Assembly (NCBI RefSeq): GCF_034190915.1
Contig: NW_026947484.1
Location: forward strand, 211,804,657 to 211,868,656
Length of the DNA: 64,000 nt
Direction of reading: 5' to 3'
From: Cavia porcellus
Lineage: Eukaryota; Chordata; Mammalia; Rodentia; Caviidae
Positions within the stretch are counted from its first letter, which is position 1, and each line of letters opens with the position of its first letter. Of this stretch, positions 53,555 through 64,000 are shown in pieces. The position numbers and the translations under genes are program-made. The notes under the pieces were generated by a model. That model searched no databases. It was given only the letters and a program-made list of their open reading frames with translations, and was not told where the DNA came from.

Positions 53555-53985
53555 GGGGATGACCTCGGGCGCGGGGCGGCGGCTTCCCAGCCTGGGGGGC
53601 TGGGGGCTCGGGGGAGCTGCAGAGCCGGCGGTGCGCGGCAGAGGGCGCAGAGGAGACGCCGCCGCCCGCCTCGGCCCAGGCGGGTCCGTGCGTGCGCCCT
53701 TCCGTGGCCTCCCGGGGCCGCTCCTCCGCCACCCTCGGCCCGGGGGCCCTCGGAGGCCGGGTTGGCTCCTCGCCACCCTCAGCTGCAGCCCGGGGAGTGT
53801 CTGTGGAAGGTCACCCTAGGGCCGCGCCCTCGGTCCGCCCGGGACGCACCACCCCTTCCCGCCCCCCCCCCCCCCCCCCCCCGCTTCCTCTCCAGGTGTG
53901 GGTGTGCAGGAGGTGGGCAGGGTGGGGCGCGGTCCGAGGCTCGGGCCAGCACCCGGGCCGTGGGGGTTGGGGCTGTGCAGCTCGT
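53555..53985. promoter_or_regulatory. CpG island, probable promoter of an unidentified transcript
   Basis: By far the most CpG-dense stretch in the window, for example gggcgcggggcggcggc at about 53568 and gcgcccttccgtggcctccc at about 53694, with GC-box-like GGGCGG motifs and no TATA box. It contains G-run clusters (53574-53613) and a run of 21 C (53862-53882), both able to form G-quadruplex on one strand. Open frames exist on both strands because stop codons are rare in GC-rich DNA. Direction and transcript are unknown. Confidence 0.7.
53862..53882 (+). repeat. Homopolymer run of 21 C
   Basis: Uninterrupted C tract inside the CpG island; length may be unreliable because of sequencing slippage. 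Confidence 0.9.
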
Positions 53986-54774
53986 AGGTGAGAGGCCAGA
54001 GCGTGTGTCACCCTGGGCAGAGCGTGTGCAGCCCTGGGCCCGAGGAGCTGAGAGCTTGGCGGGGGCACAGAGCAGCAGTGGGCCTCCAGGGAAGGACAGC
54101 GGGCAGGGGCGTCTGCGAATACACTGCTGCGGGCCTGGCACGCGACAGGAGCTCCAGGGTTTGAATGAACGAAATGACAGGTGATCGGTTTGCCTCAGAC
54201 CAGTGACCTCCCACCACCTAGCAGGCCTTGCTTCTGTCCATACCCGCATCTGCACGAATGCCCCCACAAAGACTTGCTCCAAATCCCTTATCCTAGGATT
54301 CAAAGCTGTGCAGTTTCGCCCCATCCCACTGAGGGGTGACAAAACACTGCATCCCAACGTCTGCCACTTGAGTGGAGGATTTTTTTTTTTTTAGCTGATG
54401 GCAAATTGAGAAAAAAAATACATATATACAAGAAAAGGCCTCTGCCTTTTGCTTAAAAGCAAGACAAATTTAAAAGGGTGTCCCCACCTCCCTCTACCAG
54501 AAAGGACAAAGGTGGATCCTCAGGACAACTGTAGACCCTAATCAGCCTGGAGATGGCACCAGAGGAAGTTAGGTGACTAGCTTTCCTGAGCCTTGAGCTT
54601 TGTTAGTTTCCCGTGGAATTGCCTTCCCACAGCTTCCCACCCCTAGAGACCCAGTGTCCTTTGCTTTTGTCTTGTGGCTTCTCTAAAACTGTTCAGTCCT
54701 TCGTCGAACATGCTAAGCAGGAGTTCTAACCCATCTCTGAGAGTTCCTCAGTTTTTCCCATGTATACCTGTGAA
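53986..54774. other. Unique sequence, no recognised gene
   Basis: GC falls along this stretch. A T-run lies at about 54380-54391. No exon recognised. Confidence 0.45.
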
Positions 54775-54784
54775 TCAGCTTCCA

Positions 54785-54862
54785 GGGACAGAGAGAGCGC
54801 TCAGGGGTAGAGTGTTTGCCTCGTGTGTGCAAGGCCCTGGGTTCAGTGCCCAGTGTTGCAAA
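54785..54862 (+). mobile_element. ID-like SINE
   Basis: gagagcgctcaggggtagag, gcaaggccctgggttcagtg: older canonical ID. Confidence 0.75.
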
Positions 54863-55094
54863 GGAACATCTTCCTCCTGTGAGTCTCTCTTGTTACAGGA
54901 GTTCTGGCTAAGAACTTGAAAGGGAAAATTATTCTTCCTCCCTTCTGCTATGTGACAGTGCAGGCACTCCTTTCCTTGACCCTGCTCTATGGGTACACTT
55001 ACTCCACTGGAGTCCGTGTAACTTGACCTGACCTTCCTCCTGGGAGCCACCCATCTGCTGTGTCCTTATCAGGACACCTTCTCCCGGAGCTCTG

Positions 55095-55345
55095 TGCCTC
55101 CAGATCCTTCTCATTGTTCACGATGAGTCCCAAATTCCATCTGACTTCTTCAAGAAGCTGCTCCTGACTTTGCAGCCCACTGCGAGTTTTCCCAGCCCTC
55201 CTGCCTGTCGCATGCACTGCCTTGACCCTTCTCTGTTCCAGTTACTGTTTTTCTTTGCCACACAGCACTTATGTATCCCTTTTTTTCTACTACACTGTAA
55301 ACATTAGGAAAGCAGAATGTAAGTCTTATTTTTCTTTCTAGCTCC
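55095..55345 (+). repeat. L2-like 3' end relic
   Basis: agaagctgctcctgactttg, cacacagcacttatgtatcc and actgtaaacattaggaaagc follow the L2 3' end. Confidence 0.55.
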
Positions 55346-55610
55346 TCCCTTCAACACACACTTATTAAGCATCTGTTATATACCAGTATGTAGTTTAACG
55401 TTTAGGGTCCCAAAGAAATGTAGGACTCCCAGCAATGAAATTGAGGTAACAAGAAGACACAGGGGACTTGTGTGGCTTCTTCATGGAACACTCACCAGGA
55501 AAGCCCAGGGGACTTCCTTCGAAAGCACTTAGCATCCCGGAGTAGAGAGCAGTCTCATTCTTGGAGGGAGTGGCTGCCCACTCATGGAGATATTCACTCA
55601 CCCACCCTCT

Positions 55611-55650
55611 CATTCATTCATTCATTCATTCATTCATTCATTCATTCATT
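55611..55650 (+). repeat. (ATTC)n microsatellite
   Basis: Ten perfect ATTC units, followed by tgataaatatttgttgagc, the reverse complement of an L2/old-LINE 3' end. Confidence 0.95.
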
Positions 55651-55659
55651 TGATAAATA

Positions 55660-57635
55660 TTTGTTGAGCTCTACTTTTTCCAAATGAGTCAAGTGTTAGT
55701 CATACTACAGCTTAGGAGCCTGGGAAACTTTGGACTGAGTTGCTTGTTTGTCAGTTCCGGTTCTCAGGTGTAAGTGCCTCCTGGGAATGGTCTTGGGGAA
55801 GACAGGCTGAGTGTGGCAAGGGCAGGAAAACCTGGTATGTATGGAGGGAAGAAGGACATCAGCCTGCCTGAGGGCAAGTGCCAGCCAGCCTGTGGCTCAC
55901 CTTGGAAGAGCTTACTCTGTCTGCCAAATTAGTGTATCATAGAGTCCTTTCCTGCTATGATCATTTGGGGTTTTCCAAATAGGCTTGTGAGATTTTAGGT
56001 CCATATGCCAGATGGGGAAACTGAGGAGAGGAGACTGATGATATCCCCACAGCCAGTGGGCTGTGGCAGGCTGGGCCTAGGCCTAGTCTGCCCAGCTTCA
56101 TTATAACAGATTGTATCCAAGACACTCTGGGGACCCTGTATGCTAGGTTTGATACCAGGTATATAGTGGATACTTAACCTGCTCCATCTGCGGGTTCACC
56201 AGGCCTGCTCAAGAGCCAGCCGATCAGAGAGGAACCTGGCTTTGCAGGAAGGCAGCAGTGCCCAGAACAGAACTAACCAAATCTCAGCTCAAACTGACAG
56301 CTTCAGTTGGATCTGGCCACTAGCAGCTCTCCAGCTCTCCCTCAGAAATTCATAACTTATTTCTGAATCCTAAGTGCCACTGATTTCCAAACTCTAATCT
56401 TAAAAAACACACTTTAATCTTAATGCCCTAACTCTAGCCTGTCTCTTAATCGTTTGTTCCCTGGTTCTAACTGGAATGTGTCACTCTGCTCCTAAAGGCA
56501 ACTGGCCCCCTCACTGGTGATCTATCTTTCTTACCCTTTATCTACTCCCAAAGGGGTCCAAGTATCCTGGTGTGAAGAGAAGGTCCAAAGTAAGGGTGCA
56601 GGCAGAGAGAGGGGCTAGGAACACCACAGATTTCCCTTCATTTAAAAGAGATCCCTTTCCTCTCAAGTTGTTCAGGACTTAATGTTGTTATAGGCTCTTC
56701 TGGTGGGAGGGAGGCAGTATGTTAATCCTTATAGATATTTTTCAGAGAAGTCTCAAATATGCAAGTTTTGTCAGAAGAGACTAGTATTAATGGGATTCCG
56801 GGATTCCGAAACCTTGTAATGAGATAGAGAATTCCTGCTCTCTGGCAGATTGTGTTTGTAAAGACAATTGATCTATCTATCTATCTTTGTAACACTTGAA
56901 ATGAATTAGGGACCTCTGTTAAAATTTTTCTCCATGAATTTTATTGAATTGCTGTAACCCTCTGGAAAAGCAACTATTATCCAATTCTATGGATGAATCA
57001 ACTGAGGCTCAGTTCTAGTTTCTCAGGCAAAACTGGAGAATAACAGGCTCCTAAATTACTTTTTTCTGTACTGACTCTGGGTGGGACAGGGGAGTTTTCC
57101 AACTGTGTGGTCTGTTCCTGAACCAACAAGGTTCTAGCACCACCCAGAGGGTCAGCAAATTGTAGAACCGGTGGATTGGTTATGTTCTTTCCAGCACTCT
57201 GATGGCAGGCCCTGTGGGAGGGACAGTTAGCAGAGCCCTGGCCCCCAGGAGTCCTCTTGTTCTCCCTGTATGGCTTCTTCCCCATTCCTTGTTGACCCCC
57301 AGGGTTCCAAGTCACCGGAGAGTCATGGCCACAGTCAGACCAGCTCTGTCCACAAAGCACAAAGGAAATGGTTCTGCTTCCTCTTTATAGCCCTGTAAAA
57401 CTGTCAAATGTGAGGAAGCTACTCTGTGCTCAGCCTTGTGGAGGGAAATGACCCCTGCCCTTAAGTACTCACCAGTCAGTTACAAAAAACAGGAACTGAT
57501 GAATAGGACATCACCATAAGCCCACATCACATCTGCGAGGCGCTAACTGCCTGCTACCTCTTTGAACAGGATTCTCTCATTTGCAACAGATTATATCAAC
57601 ACATATCACAGCAGCTTTGCTCCTGCAACATGGAG
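55660..57635. other. Mostly unique sequence
   Basis: Possible antisense MIR relics at about 55995-56090 and 56945-57025 (gatgaatcaactgaggctca) and an ATCT tract at 56871-56887. No gene recognised. Confidence 0.45.
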
Positions 57636-57639
57636 TAGG

Positions 57640-57985
57640 GGCAGGGACATCCAAGTTTACATCTTGTCTGTTGCTAGCTCTCTGGTGCTTGGGAGGTACT
57701 AACCAGTCTGAACCTGAGCTTCCATAACTGCAAAATGGAAATCTTTTCTTTTTTAGCTAGGGTCTAACTATATAGTTCAGCCAGGCCTTGAACTTACTTT
57801 GTAGCCCAGGCTGAAAGCACAGCAAGCCTCCTGCCTCAGCCTCTCAAGTGCTGGCATGGTAGGCATGTGCCATCATATCTGGCAGGAAATATTTTCTGCC
57901 CTGTGGCAAAGAGCCATTTGTGAGGGTTAAGGGAGATCCGTAGTGCCTATGAAACATCAAGCAAGGAGTCTGCCACAAATGCTTA
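57640..57985 (+). repeat. MIR SINE split by a B1
   Basis: Left part caagtttacatcttgtctg and ataactgcaaaatggaaatc; right part aagggagatccgtagtgcct. The B1 at 57748 opens it. Confidence 0.6.
57748..57888 (-). mobile_element. B1 SINE nested in MIR
   Basis: Antisense B1: tttagctagggtctaacta, duplicated blocks, ctgcctcagcctctcaagtg. Confidence 0.88.
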
Positions 57986-58174
57986 TATTTTCATTCATTT
58001 TATAAACAGGGACTGAGTACCTGTTACATGCCAAGCCTGTGTTAAGCATCTGATGATAAAATATTGAACAAAGCACAGATGTAAGCAATGATTTACTGAA
58101 TCTGGGGTTCTTCCCTGCAGCTTGTTATTTCTATATGCTTTCATGTTGATTAGCTCTTTTTAAGCAGATATGTT

Positions 58175-58275
58175 TATGTGCTCCTTCTTTGTACCACGTT
58201 GGTAAAGTGGGGATAAAAGAGGATTAATTCCGTGTAGTGGAGAAATGGAGGTTCAGAGGTTAGATGATTTACACA
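58175..58275 (-). repeat. Possible MIR relic
   Basis: aaagtggggataaaagagg and aatggaggttcagaggttag fit MIR text, diverged. Confidence 0.4.
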
Positions 58276-58280
58276 ATATC

Positions 58281-58636
58281 TGTCTTGGTTACTTTTCTCT
58301 CATTGCTGAGACAAAATACCTGACACCCAAAATGAAGGAAGGAAAGGTTTGTTTAGTTCACAATTTGTGGAGGTTTTAGTCCATAATCAGTTGGCTCAGA
58401 GTTAGTGTGATGTGGCACAGGGGCAACCAGTAGGAGTGGCAAAACACAGCAAAAGCAACAAGAAAAAAGGAGAGAGGGCCACGGAGAGAAGACTTTTGTA
58501 TACAAGCCACACCCACTTGGGTGTAGCAGTCACACCCATAATCCCAGTTTAGGACCATGAATCATTCACAAACTCTAGCAGCCACCCCCCACGACTGTAT
58601 GAGGCTTTGGGGGACATCCGGACACAAACCATAACA
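58281..58636 (-). mobile_element. MaLR-type LTR, antisense
   Basis: Runs TG (tgtcttggttacttttctct) to CA (aaaccataaca). Contains gagacaaaatacctgacacc and tttgggggacatccggaca. Ends inferred from the MaLR layout. Confidence 0.8.
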
Positions 58637-58664
58637 ACCTCTGCACTAAAATCTTTTTTCCTTT

Positions 58665-58815
58665 CTTTGGTTTTTTGACACAGGGTCTCACTGGGTAGTT
58701 CAGGTTGGCCTTAGACTCACTATATAGCCCAGGCTGGCCTCAAACTCACAGTGATCCTCCCACCTCAGTCACTTCAGTGCTAGGATTACAGATATGTATC
58801 ACTATACCCAGCTCT
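58665..58815 (-). mobile_element. B1 SINE
   Basis: Antisense B1: tttgacacagggtctcactg, agttcaggttggccttagac, agcccaggctggcctcaaac. Confidence 0.92.
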
Positions 58816-58819
58816 GTAA

Positions 58820-59855
58820 CAAAATCTTAACCACAGATTGGTCTGTGGTCCCCGCGTCCATTCCCCTCAGATTCTCTTTTGCCATTCATTTAGGTCAGCC
58901 CCACTTTTTTCCCTGTAGCTCCGAGTCTTCCAGGAAAACTTCCTGCTAGAGGTCTAAGCCCCTCACACCCTTGGAGCTTATCTACCCAGGGGAGGCTGAG
59001 TGCTGAGCACCAAGACAAAGCCCTCTGGCAGTGTAGAGAGGTTTGGTCCCCACTGATGTGGAAGAACAAGGTCAGTGGTGGCTGTGCTTTCTGTGTTAAC
59101 CTTCCCAACTGCCAACCCCATCCAGCCCAAAACAGTTGCACACTTAAGCTTCTTCTCATCCTCCTGTACTCTTCCATCCTTTCTTCCAGACTTGCTTGGT
59201 GTAAAAGAACCCAGCAAAGTAATGGCGAACCTTTTAGCACTATCAGTGATACAAGCAGTCCACTGTAGCACGCATGCCATAGGTTCTCTACCACTGACCT
59301 ACAGGATCCCTGCACAGAGCGGGAAGAGCACTAGAGATGGAGTGTGCAGACTCAACAGGTAAGAGAACTTGGATTTAACAAAGCTGACCCTCAGATTTAT
59401 GGCTATGTAGCAGAATTTACCCCAAGCAAAAGTCCAAGGAGTGGGGAAGATGATGCACAAAATTGTCTATTTACTGGAGTTACTGAAGTTTGTAAAACAA
59501 TAGAAATAAGCTAATTGTCCAACAGTAGGGGGTCCATTGAGTGAAACTGTGTTTTTCTGTACTCTGTAATTCCCATAAAAATAATATTTCCTGGGAAAAT
59601 AACTGATACATTGCTAAGAAGAGGAGGCTGGGCTCTCCAGCTTTGCCGCCCAAGCAAACATGGCCTAGACCTGTTTTAGAGCCAGCTCTCAAACTCCTAG
59701 ATGAGATTCATCTGCTGGAGACTTTCCTCTTGATTTCACATTCTTCTTTCTCCTACTTTTTGAAAACAAAAACAATTTTTTTGTAAGCATAATCCTTGAT
59801 GCTTCCTAAATTCCAGTAAGAGAAAGAGTTCATGAAAGTCTTGGTAGTTCTGAGG
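58820..59855. other. Mostly unique sequence
   Basis: An antisense ID-like scrap may lie at about 59250-59315 (taccactgacctacaggatc). No gene recognised. Confidence 0.45.
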
Positions 59856-59859
59856 CTCA

Positions 59860-60080
59860 GCCAGGGCCTTTGCACAAATCGTTGCTGTGGAAGGAACCAA
59901 CCACTGGGCACACTTTCTCTATCCTCCGGTCACCTTTGTATCTGGGGCCTTCCTTGACTTCCCCGGAGATCAGTCTCCGGTTTGAGGCGTCCTCCCAGCA
60001 CCAGGCACTTCTTTCTCTTTGTTGTCAGGGTTGTTAGTTTCAGCGATGTCTGTGATTAGCTGGCGATTGTCTTTTCCCAT
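59860..60080 (+). repeat. Possible L2-like 3' end relic
   Basis: cagggcctttgcacaaatcg, gccttccttgacttccccgg resemble L2 3' text. Weak. Confidence 0.4.
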
Positions 60081-60630
60081 CTATGCTGTCTCCCACCATG
60101 ATGTCAGCCGTGGAGTCTGCTGATGCTGCCCCCCAGTCTCTACCTCTCCATGTGCTTCCTGGAGACTTTCAGCAGAGCTGATGAACAGGCAGGTGACTGA
60201 CTGGTGCCCACTGGGGTGGGGGGGTAGCAGGCCTGCAGGAAATCACAGGCAGGAGGGAGGGGAGTGACTACCACAGATGTGCCCTCAAGGGGGAATTCAG
60301 CTCTGGAATCAGGGAAGGCTTTCTCTCTGAGTAGCCCAGAAGGTGGCTGTCTATGGTGCAGTTTCAGGGTCAGTAGGAATGCACTCCCCCACTTCCACTC
60401 CCATAGGAGACAATGTCTTCAGTTCCCTAAAGTTCACACAGAGTTCAGGCTTCAATCCCACAGAGGAGTGTGTTATTTAGTGGTTGACATTCACACTAAG
60501 GGGTAAATGACTGATAGAGGCTTTCCTAAGAACACATTGCTATACAGGAGAGGAAGAGAGGATTGGGAACTGGGGGTCTAGGCTGGGACCCACAAAGGGG
60601 AAAAAGACACAATGAGGCCCAAGGCCAACT
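60081..60630. other. Unique sequence, no recognised gene
   Basis: No exon or repeat recognised. Confidence 0.5.
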
Positions 60631-60635
60631 TCTTC

Positions 60636-60755
60636 TTTTTTTTGGGTTTGGGCTTTTGTCCTTTGACCTTTGGCTTTTGGCTTTTGGTTTTTTTGAGAGA
60701 GGATCTTGCTAATGTAGTACAGGCTGGCCTTGAACTCCCGCGGCTGACGTTGACC
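60636..60755 (-). mobile_element. B1 SINE fragment
   Basis: Antisense B1 (ttttttgagagaggatcttg, acaggctggccttgaactc) with a tail of GGCTTTT repeats. Confidence 0.75.
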
Positions 60756-62350
60756 TGCAGTATTATTTTGCCTTTGTGACTCGCAAGCAGCCCAGTCCTA
60801 CTGGGTATTAACATCCTTTTTGGTAAATCTGGTTCTGCAAATATTTTATGTCTGGAAAACTTTCAACAAAGATGGCGTTTGGAAACCTGGCTCGGAGGCC
60901 CCAGGATGACAACCTAATTACGTTCCTTTTAATAGCTCCTTCCCAAGTGCTCAGTCAGGGACATCTGCTCTGCTGCGGTGGCCCCTTCAGGGAGGAATAT
61001 TTTTAACACCACCGTGCCACAAAAGGAAGCTTCTAAAGGCTGGAGGAAAATGGCCTCTGCATTCCGGTGCCCCAGGGCCCAGGTAGGGCCTAATGCTCTC
61101 CTTGCTTCCCCCTCACCCGCCTGGCACCAGGGCCAGGCTCTTCCTCACAGACGGAGGTACCAGGTTACTAGGAAGCAGCCATTTTCTTTGTAAATCCCTT
61201 TCCCATTGCACAAAGAGAAACTACATATGCCAGGCTGCCTCACCCAGCTTTCTGGGCAAGCAGGGTACCTGTCACCAGCCCTCTGTGCCCATGGGGACCC
61301 CACTCAGCCATCTACTCATGAGCTGTACCTACTCCTCCCTCTACTGAGGGTCCTCACTCAGACCCCTTGTTATGAAAAGGACAGCACGTGATGGAGGGCT
61401 TCCACGCATGGCTTAACAGGAGATGAGCTTGCAAGGACAGTCAAGTCTGATGAACCAAAGGAGATGTATCCTGCAGGTCCCGTGACCAAGAAGTAAAGAG
61501 CAAGGGGCTCTGGAGATGACCTAGCTCACATCCTGGGCTCATCCCCCAACCACCACCCAGCTGGGTTTCCAAGACCCCAAAACCTATTGGCTGCCCCAGA
61601 TCCGGACCTTCCCTAAACCCCGCCCCCAAGGCCGAGGCCCCACCCCCGGGTCCCTGTGCTACAGGCTCCCTCTCCTGTTCATTCACTTGTTTTAGCAGTT
61701 TGAATCAATGCATCACAACCCGTGGGCAGACCTCCACTGAAGAATGGCCTCTTTCCTGGGAAGACTGTTCCCTTTGACTGAGGAACACAGTGGAAGGAGA
61801 GAGAGCACCCAGTGGATCATCCCTGACCCCTGACGCCTTATGCCAGTCTGGAAGGGGCAGCTGAGCAGGAGGGAGCATCGCACTGTCCTGGCACTGAGAT
61901 TTTCCACCCACACATCAGTCATTTTAATGACGACTGCTTCTTTTTACTGAAAGATGCAGCACATCATCAAGATGCTATGGAGACTTTCTCCGGTCCCTCC
62001 CCCACTCTAATGAGGACAGAAGTGGCAGGAGCATCAGGAGCCTGACCCTGGTCCCCTTATCTCCAACGTGTTCACTCCTGGAGAGAGGAATCTGTCGAGG
62101 CTCTTGCCTCAGCTCCACTTGCCCTCCTTCCGGAGTGCTGGACTCTGGCGTGCTGGTCTTGGTCACGTGGGCCTTCAGACCTACAGACTTTCAGACCCTG
62201 CCTGTGGTTGAGTCTAGGCAGCTTTCCCCAAGGGCTCTGGGGTCCTGTGGCAGCATACTGCTCGGCCTGGGCAGGCTCAGGTAGTGCAGGTACGGGCAAA
62301 ATATGGTAACAGTGGTAGGACAAGGTCTTAGTGACATAGTTCAGGAATCA
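60756..62350. other. Unique, moderately GC-rich sequence
   Basis: A YY1-like caaagatggcgt lies at about 60866. Overlapping short frames on both strands show no recognised domain. Confidence 0.4.
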
Positions 62351-62365
62351 CACTTAAAACTAAAG

Positions 62366-62520
62366 GACAAGGTTAGGCATGGTGATGTATGCCTTTCACC
62401 CCAACACTTGAGGGGCCCACAGTGGACTATTTCAAGCAGGAAGCCAGCCTGGGGTACACAGCTAGTTCAAGTTCACTCTGGACTAAATAGTGAGACCCTG
62501 TCTCAAAAAAAACCCAACTA
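62366..62520 (+). mobile_element. B1 SINE
   Basis: Sense B1: ggttaggcatggtgatgta, gccagcctggggtacacag, gtgagaccctgtctcaaaaa. Confidence 0.88.
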
Positions 62521-62689
62521 AAACCAAAACAAAACTAAAGGAACAAACAACTAATGGAAAATCTCAAGGACACGGGGGAGGTGGCAGGAGGCAATGTACC
62601 CAGCAGGGCTTGTACCACTGGCACTCCGGTGGTCAAGCCTTACCACTGCTGTTGCTCCACTGTGAGCTGACACTGGTCCACGCCAGACG

Positions 62690-62875
62690 CTGCCCTAAGG
62701 GCCTTCTACCCACTCACTCATAGAATCTTTACAATGCCCTCGGAAGTAAGTACCACCTCCATCTTCCTTCTGAAGAAACTGAGGCTCAGAGAGATGATGG
62801 GTGGCCCAGGCCACACAAGGTAAGTGGAAGAGCTAGGATTTCAACCCAGCAGACCTGTGCCCTTAATTACCTGGC
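62690..62875 (-). repeat. MIR SINE
   Basis: Antisense MIR in full order: actcatagaatctttacaa, agaaactgaggctcagagag, ccacacaaggtaagtggaag, ggatttcaacccagcagac. Confidence 0.88.
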
Positions 62876-63289
62876 CAACTACCCCGCTGATAGAAGCAGT
62901 GACCACCTCCGCCAGTGGTTTGCAGGACACTCCTCCCTCCCTGGGTCCTAAAGTGCTTGCTGTTTGTTCAGGAGGGTTTGGAAGTTCCTGCTGGGAGTCA
63001 CTAACTAACACAGTGGAAGATACCGATAAGCTCAGAAAGCCCTTCACCTGCTTCAGCTGGACTTTTGGTCCTAAGCAGGCACAGTAAGCACAGAATGCTT
63101 TTACTCCTAGGAGGGAGGGAGTGCTCAAAGGCTAGGGTACAGGAAGTATCAAGAAAAGGGACCCAGCGCTAACTTTGTGCTTTGGAGAGAAGGATGTTAA
63201 TAGTGGGCTTGCTTTGGGCCACCTCAGGGAAGAAAACTGCCACCCCAGTACAATACTTATCACTGACCAGCATGGTCTTAGAACAACTC

Positions 63290-63595
63290 TCTGTGACAAC
63301 TGAATCCTTCTGCCCTGTCCAATTTCTTTCTTTTTTTTTTTTTTCTTCCTATTTTTAATTTTTTATCGGTACCGGGGATTGAACTCATGACCGCCTGCTT
63401 GCAAGGCAGGTGCTTATGCCGCTGAGCTAAATCCCCAGCCCCTGCCCTGTCCAATTCCATAGCCACCAGTCAGGAAGACTTGGGAGGTCTTAGGCATTTG
63501 ACATTGAATCATGTGACTGAAGAGCTAAAATTTAGAGTTAACTTAAATTTAAGTTTCAGCACATGGCTAGTGGCTATCACAATGTACAGGGGAGT
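63290..63595 (+). repeat. Relic of a non-autonomous DNA transposon, split by the ID
   Basis: Blocks ctgccctgtccaattccata, gactgaagagctaaaattta and catggctagtggctatcac resemble an old mammalian MER-class DNA transposon related to the one at 17034. Family not assigned. Confidence 0.4.
63325..63441 (-). mobile_element. ID-like SINE
   Basis: Young antisense ID with long T-rich tail and perfect 15-bp target duplications ctgccctgtccaatt (63310-63324 and 63442-63456). Confidence 0.95.
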
Positions 63596-64000
63596 TCTTG
63601 AAGCCTCCTTGGAATATGGATCCTCCAAGGAACATTGTACCTGTAGCCATCAGTGGCAGACCTTAGCAGGAGAATGCAAACTAGGGACAGAGCTGTCACC
63701 CAGGTGGTCTCATTTGGCCAGTGTAAGGATTCAGGATCTAAACACAGATGTCTACAGGCTGGGCTGTCCCTTTCCCCTTATTTGCTCCAGGTTGTGTCTT
63801 GCTGCTTCTGGTATTACACAGTGTCACTAGGGACCTTGCCACATTCTGGCTGCTGGCTCCCACAATGCCTTGTGCTCCCAGTGCTCCATTCTTGCTTTTA
63901 TTCAAACATCATCCTGATTTATTTTTAATGCAACCCAGATGCTGTTCCATGGCTTACTTCCTATGGCATATCCACTTGCCCACGAGCCTCTTAGTGCCTG
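63596..64000. other. Unique sequence to window end
   Basis: No gene or repeat recognised. Short frames only. Confidence 0.45.

Noticed and set aside
53553..54184. Long plus-strand frames in the CpG island
   Set aside because: Stops are rare in such GC-rich DNA. Overlapping frames on both strands make none credible without conservation data.
61021..61090. Possible exon ending at cccaggtaggg
   Set aside because: A donor-like site alone is not evidence; no acceptor, conserved frame or domain was found.

Overview
This window looks like gene-poor genomic DNA from a rodent outside the mouse/rat/hamster group. Evidence seen: many tRNA-derived ID-like SINEs, many 7SL-derived B1 SINEs carrying a 29-bp internal duplication, composite B1+ID (B4-like) SINEs, L1, MaLR LTRs and mammal-wide MIR/L2/MER5A relics. 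I saw no B2-type SINE, which muroid rodents carry in large numbers. A beaver or pocket-gopher/kangaroo-rat type lineage fits, but this is inference. I found no host protein-coding exon, rRNA or true tRNA gene that I can defend. The long reading frames are retrotransposon ORF1 remnants or chance frames.

Layout. 1-2338: 3' part of a young HAL1 (half-LINE: ORF1 without ORF2), cut by the window edge and carrying two nested ID SINEs. 2.7-3.3 kb: solo LTR. 4.0-4.7 kb: first copy of an unnamed LTR family whose second copy is at 42.8-43.5 kb. 5-10 kb: mostly unique DNA with SINEs and MIRs. 10.5-11.3 kb: VT-1, a composite retrotransposon with perfect 16-bp target duplications. 11-17 kb: SINEs, old LTR and MIR relics in unique sequence. 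17.5-18.1 kb: another LTR. 19.7 kb: MER5A. 22.9-23.3 kb: antisense L1. 24.1-24.7 kb: decayed piggyBac-like transposase fragment. 27.7-28.7 kb: antisense HAL1 tail beside antisense L1. 29.5-31.7 kb: dense SINE cluster. 31.66-32.33 kb: VT-2 (antisense). 32.5-32.9 kb: LTR. 34.0-35.7 kb: antisense L1 and two MaLR LTRs in opposite orientation. 36.5-37.2 kb: old L1. 37.4-40.8 kb: a near full-length HAL1. 44.5-45.9 kb: MaLR cluster. 47.6-50.6 kb: an old L1 opened by an MaLR LTR, an ID, a HAL1 tail, an older ID and VT-3. 51-64 kb: mostly unique sequence with L2/MIR relics and one CpG island at about 53.56-53.99 kb, the only promoter-like segment.

The most notable system is the HAL1/VT group. Two HAL1 copies share an in-frame TGA at the same ORF1 codon. 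Their long 3' tails are built from degenerate units of about 150 bp. The same unit occurs in three short VT elements that have different heads, no ORF, and target-site duplications of the kind LINE machinery makes. This suggests a set of non-autonomous retrotransposons sharing one tail module, mobilised in trans by L1.
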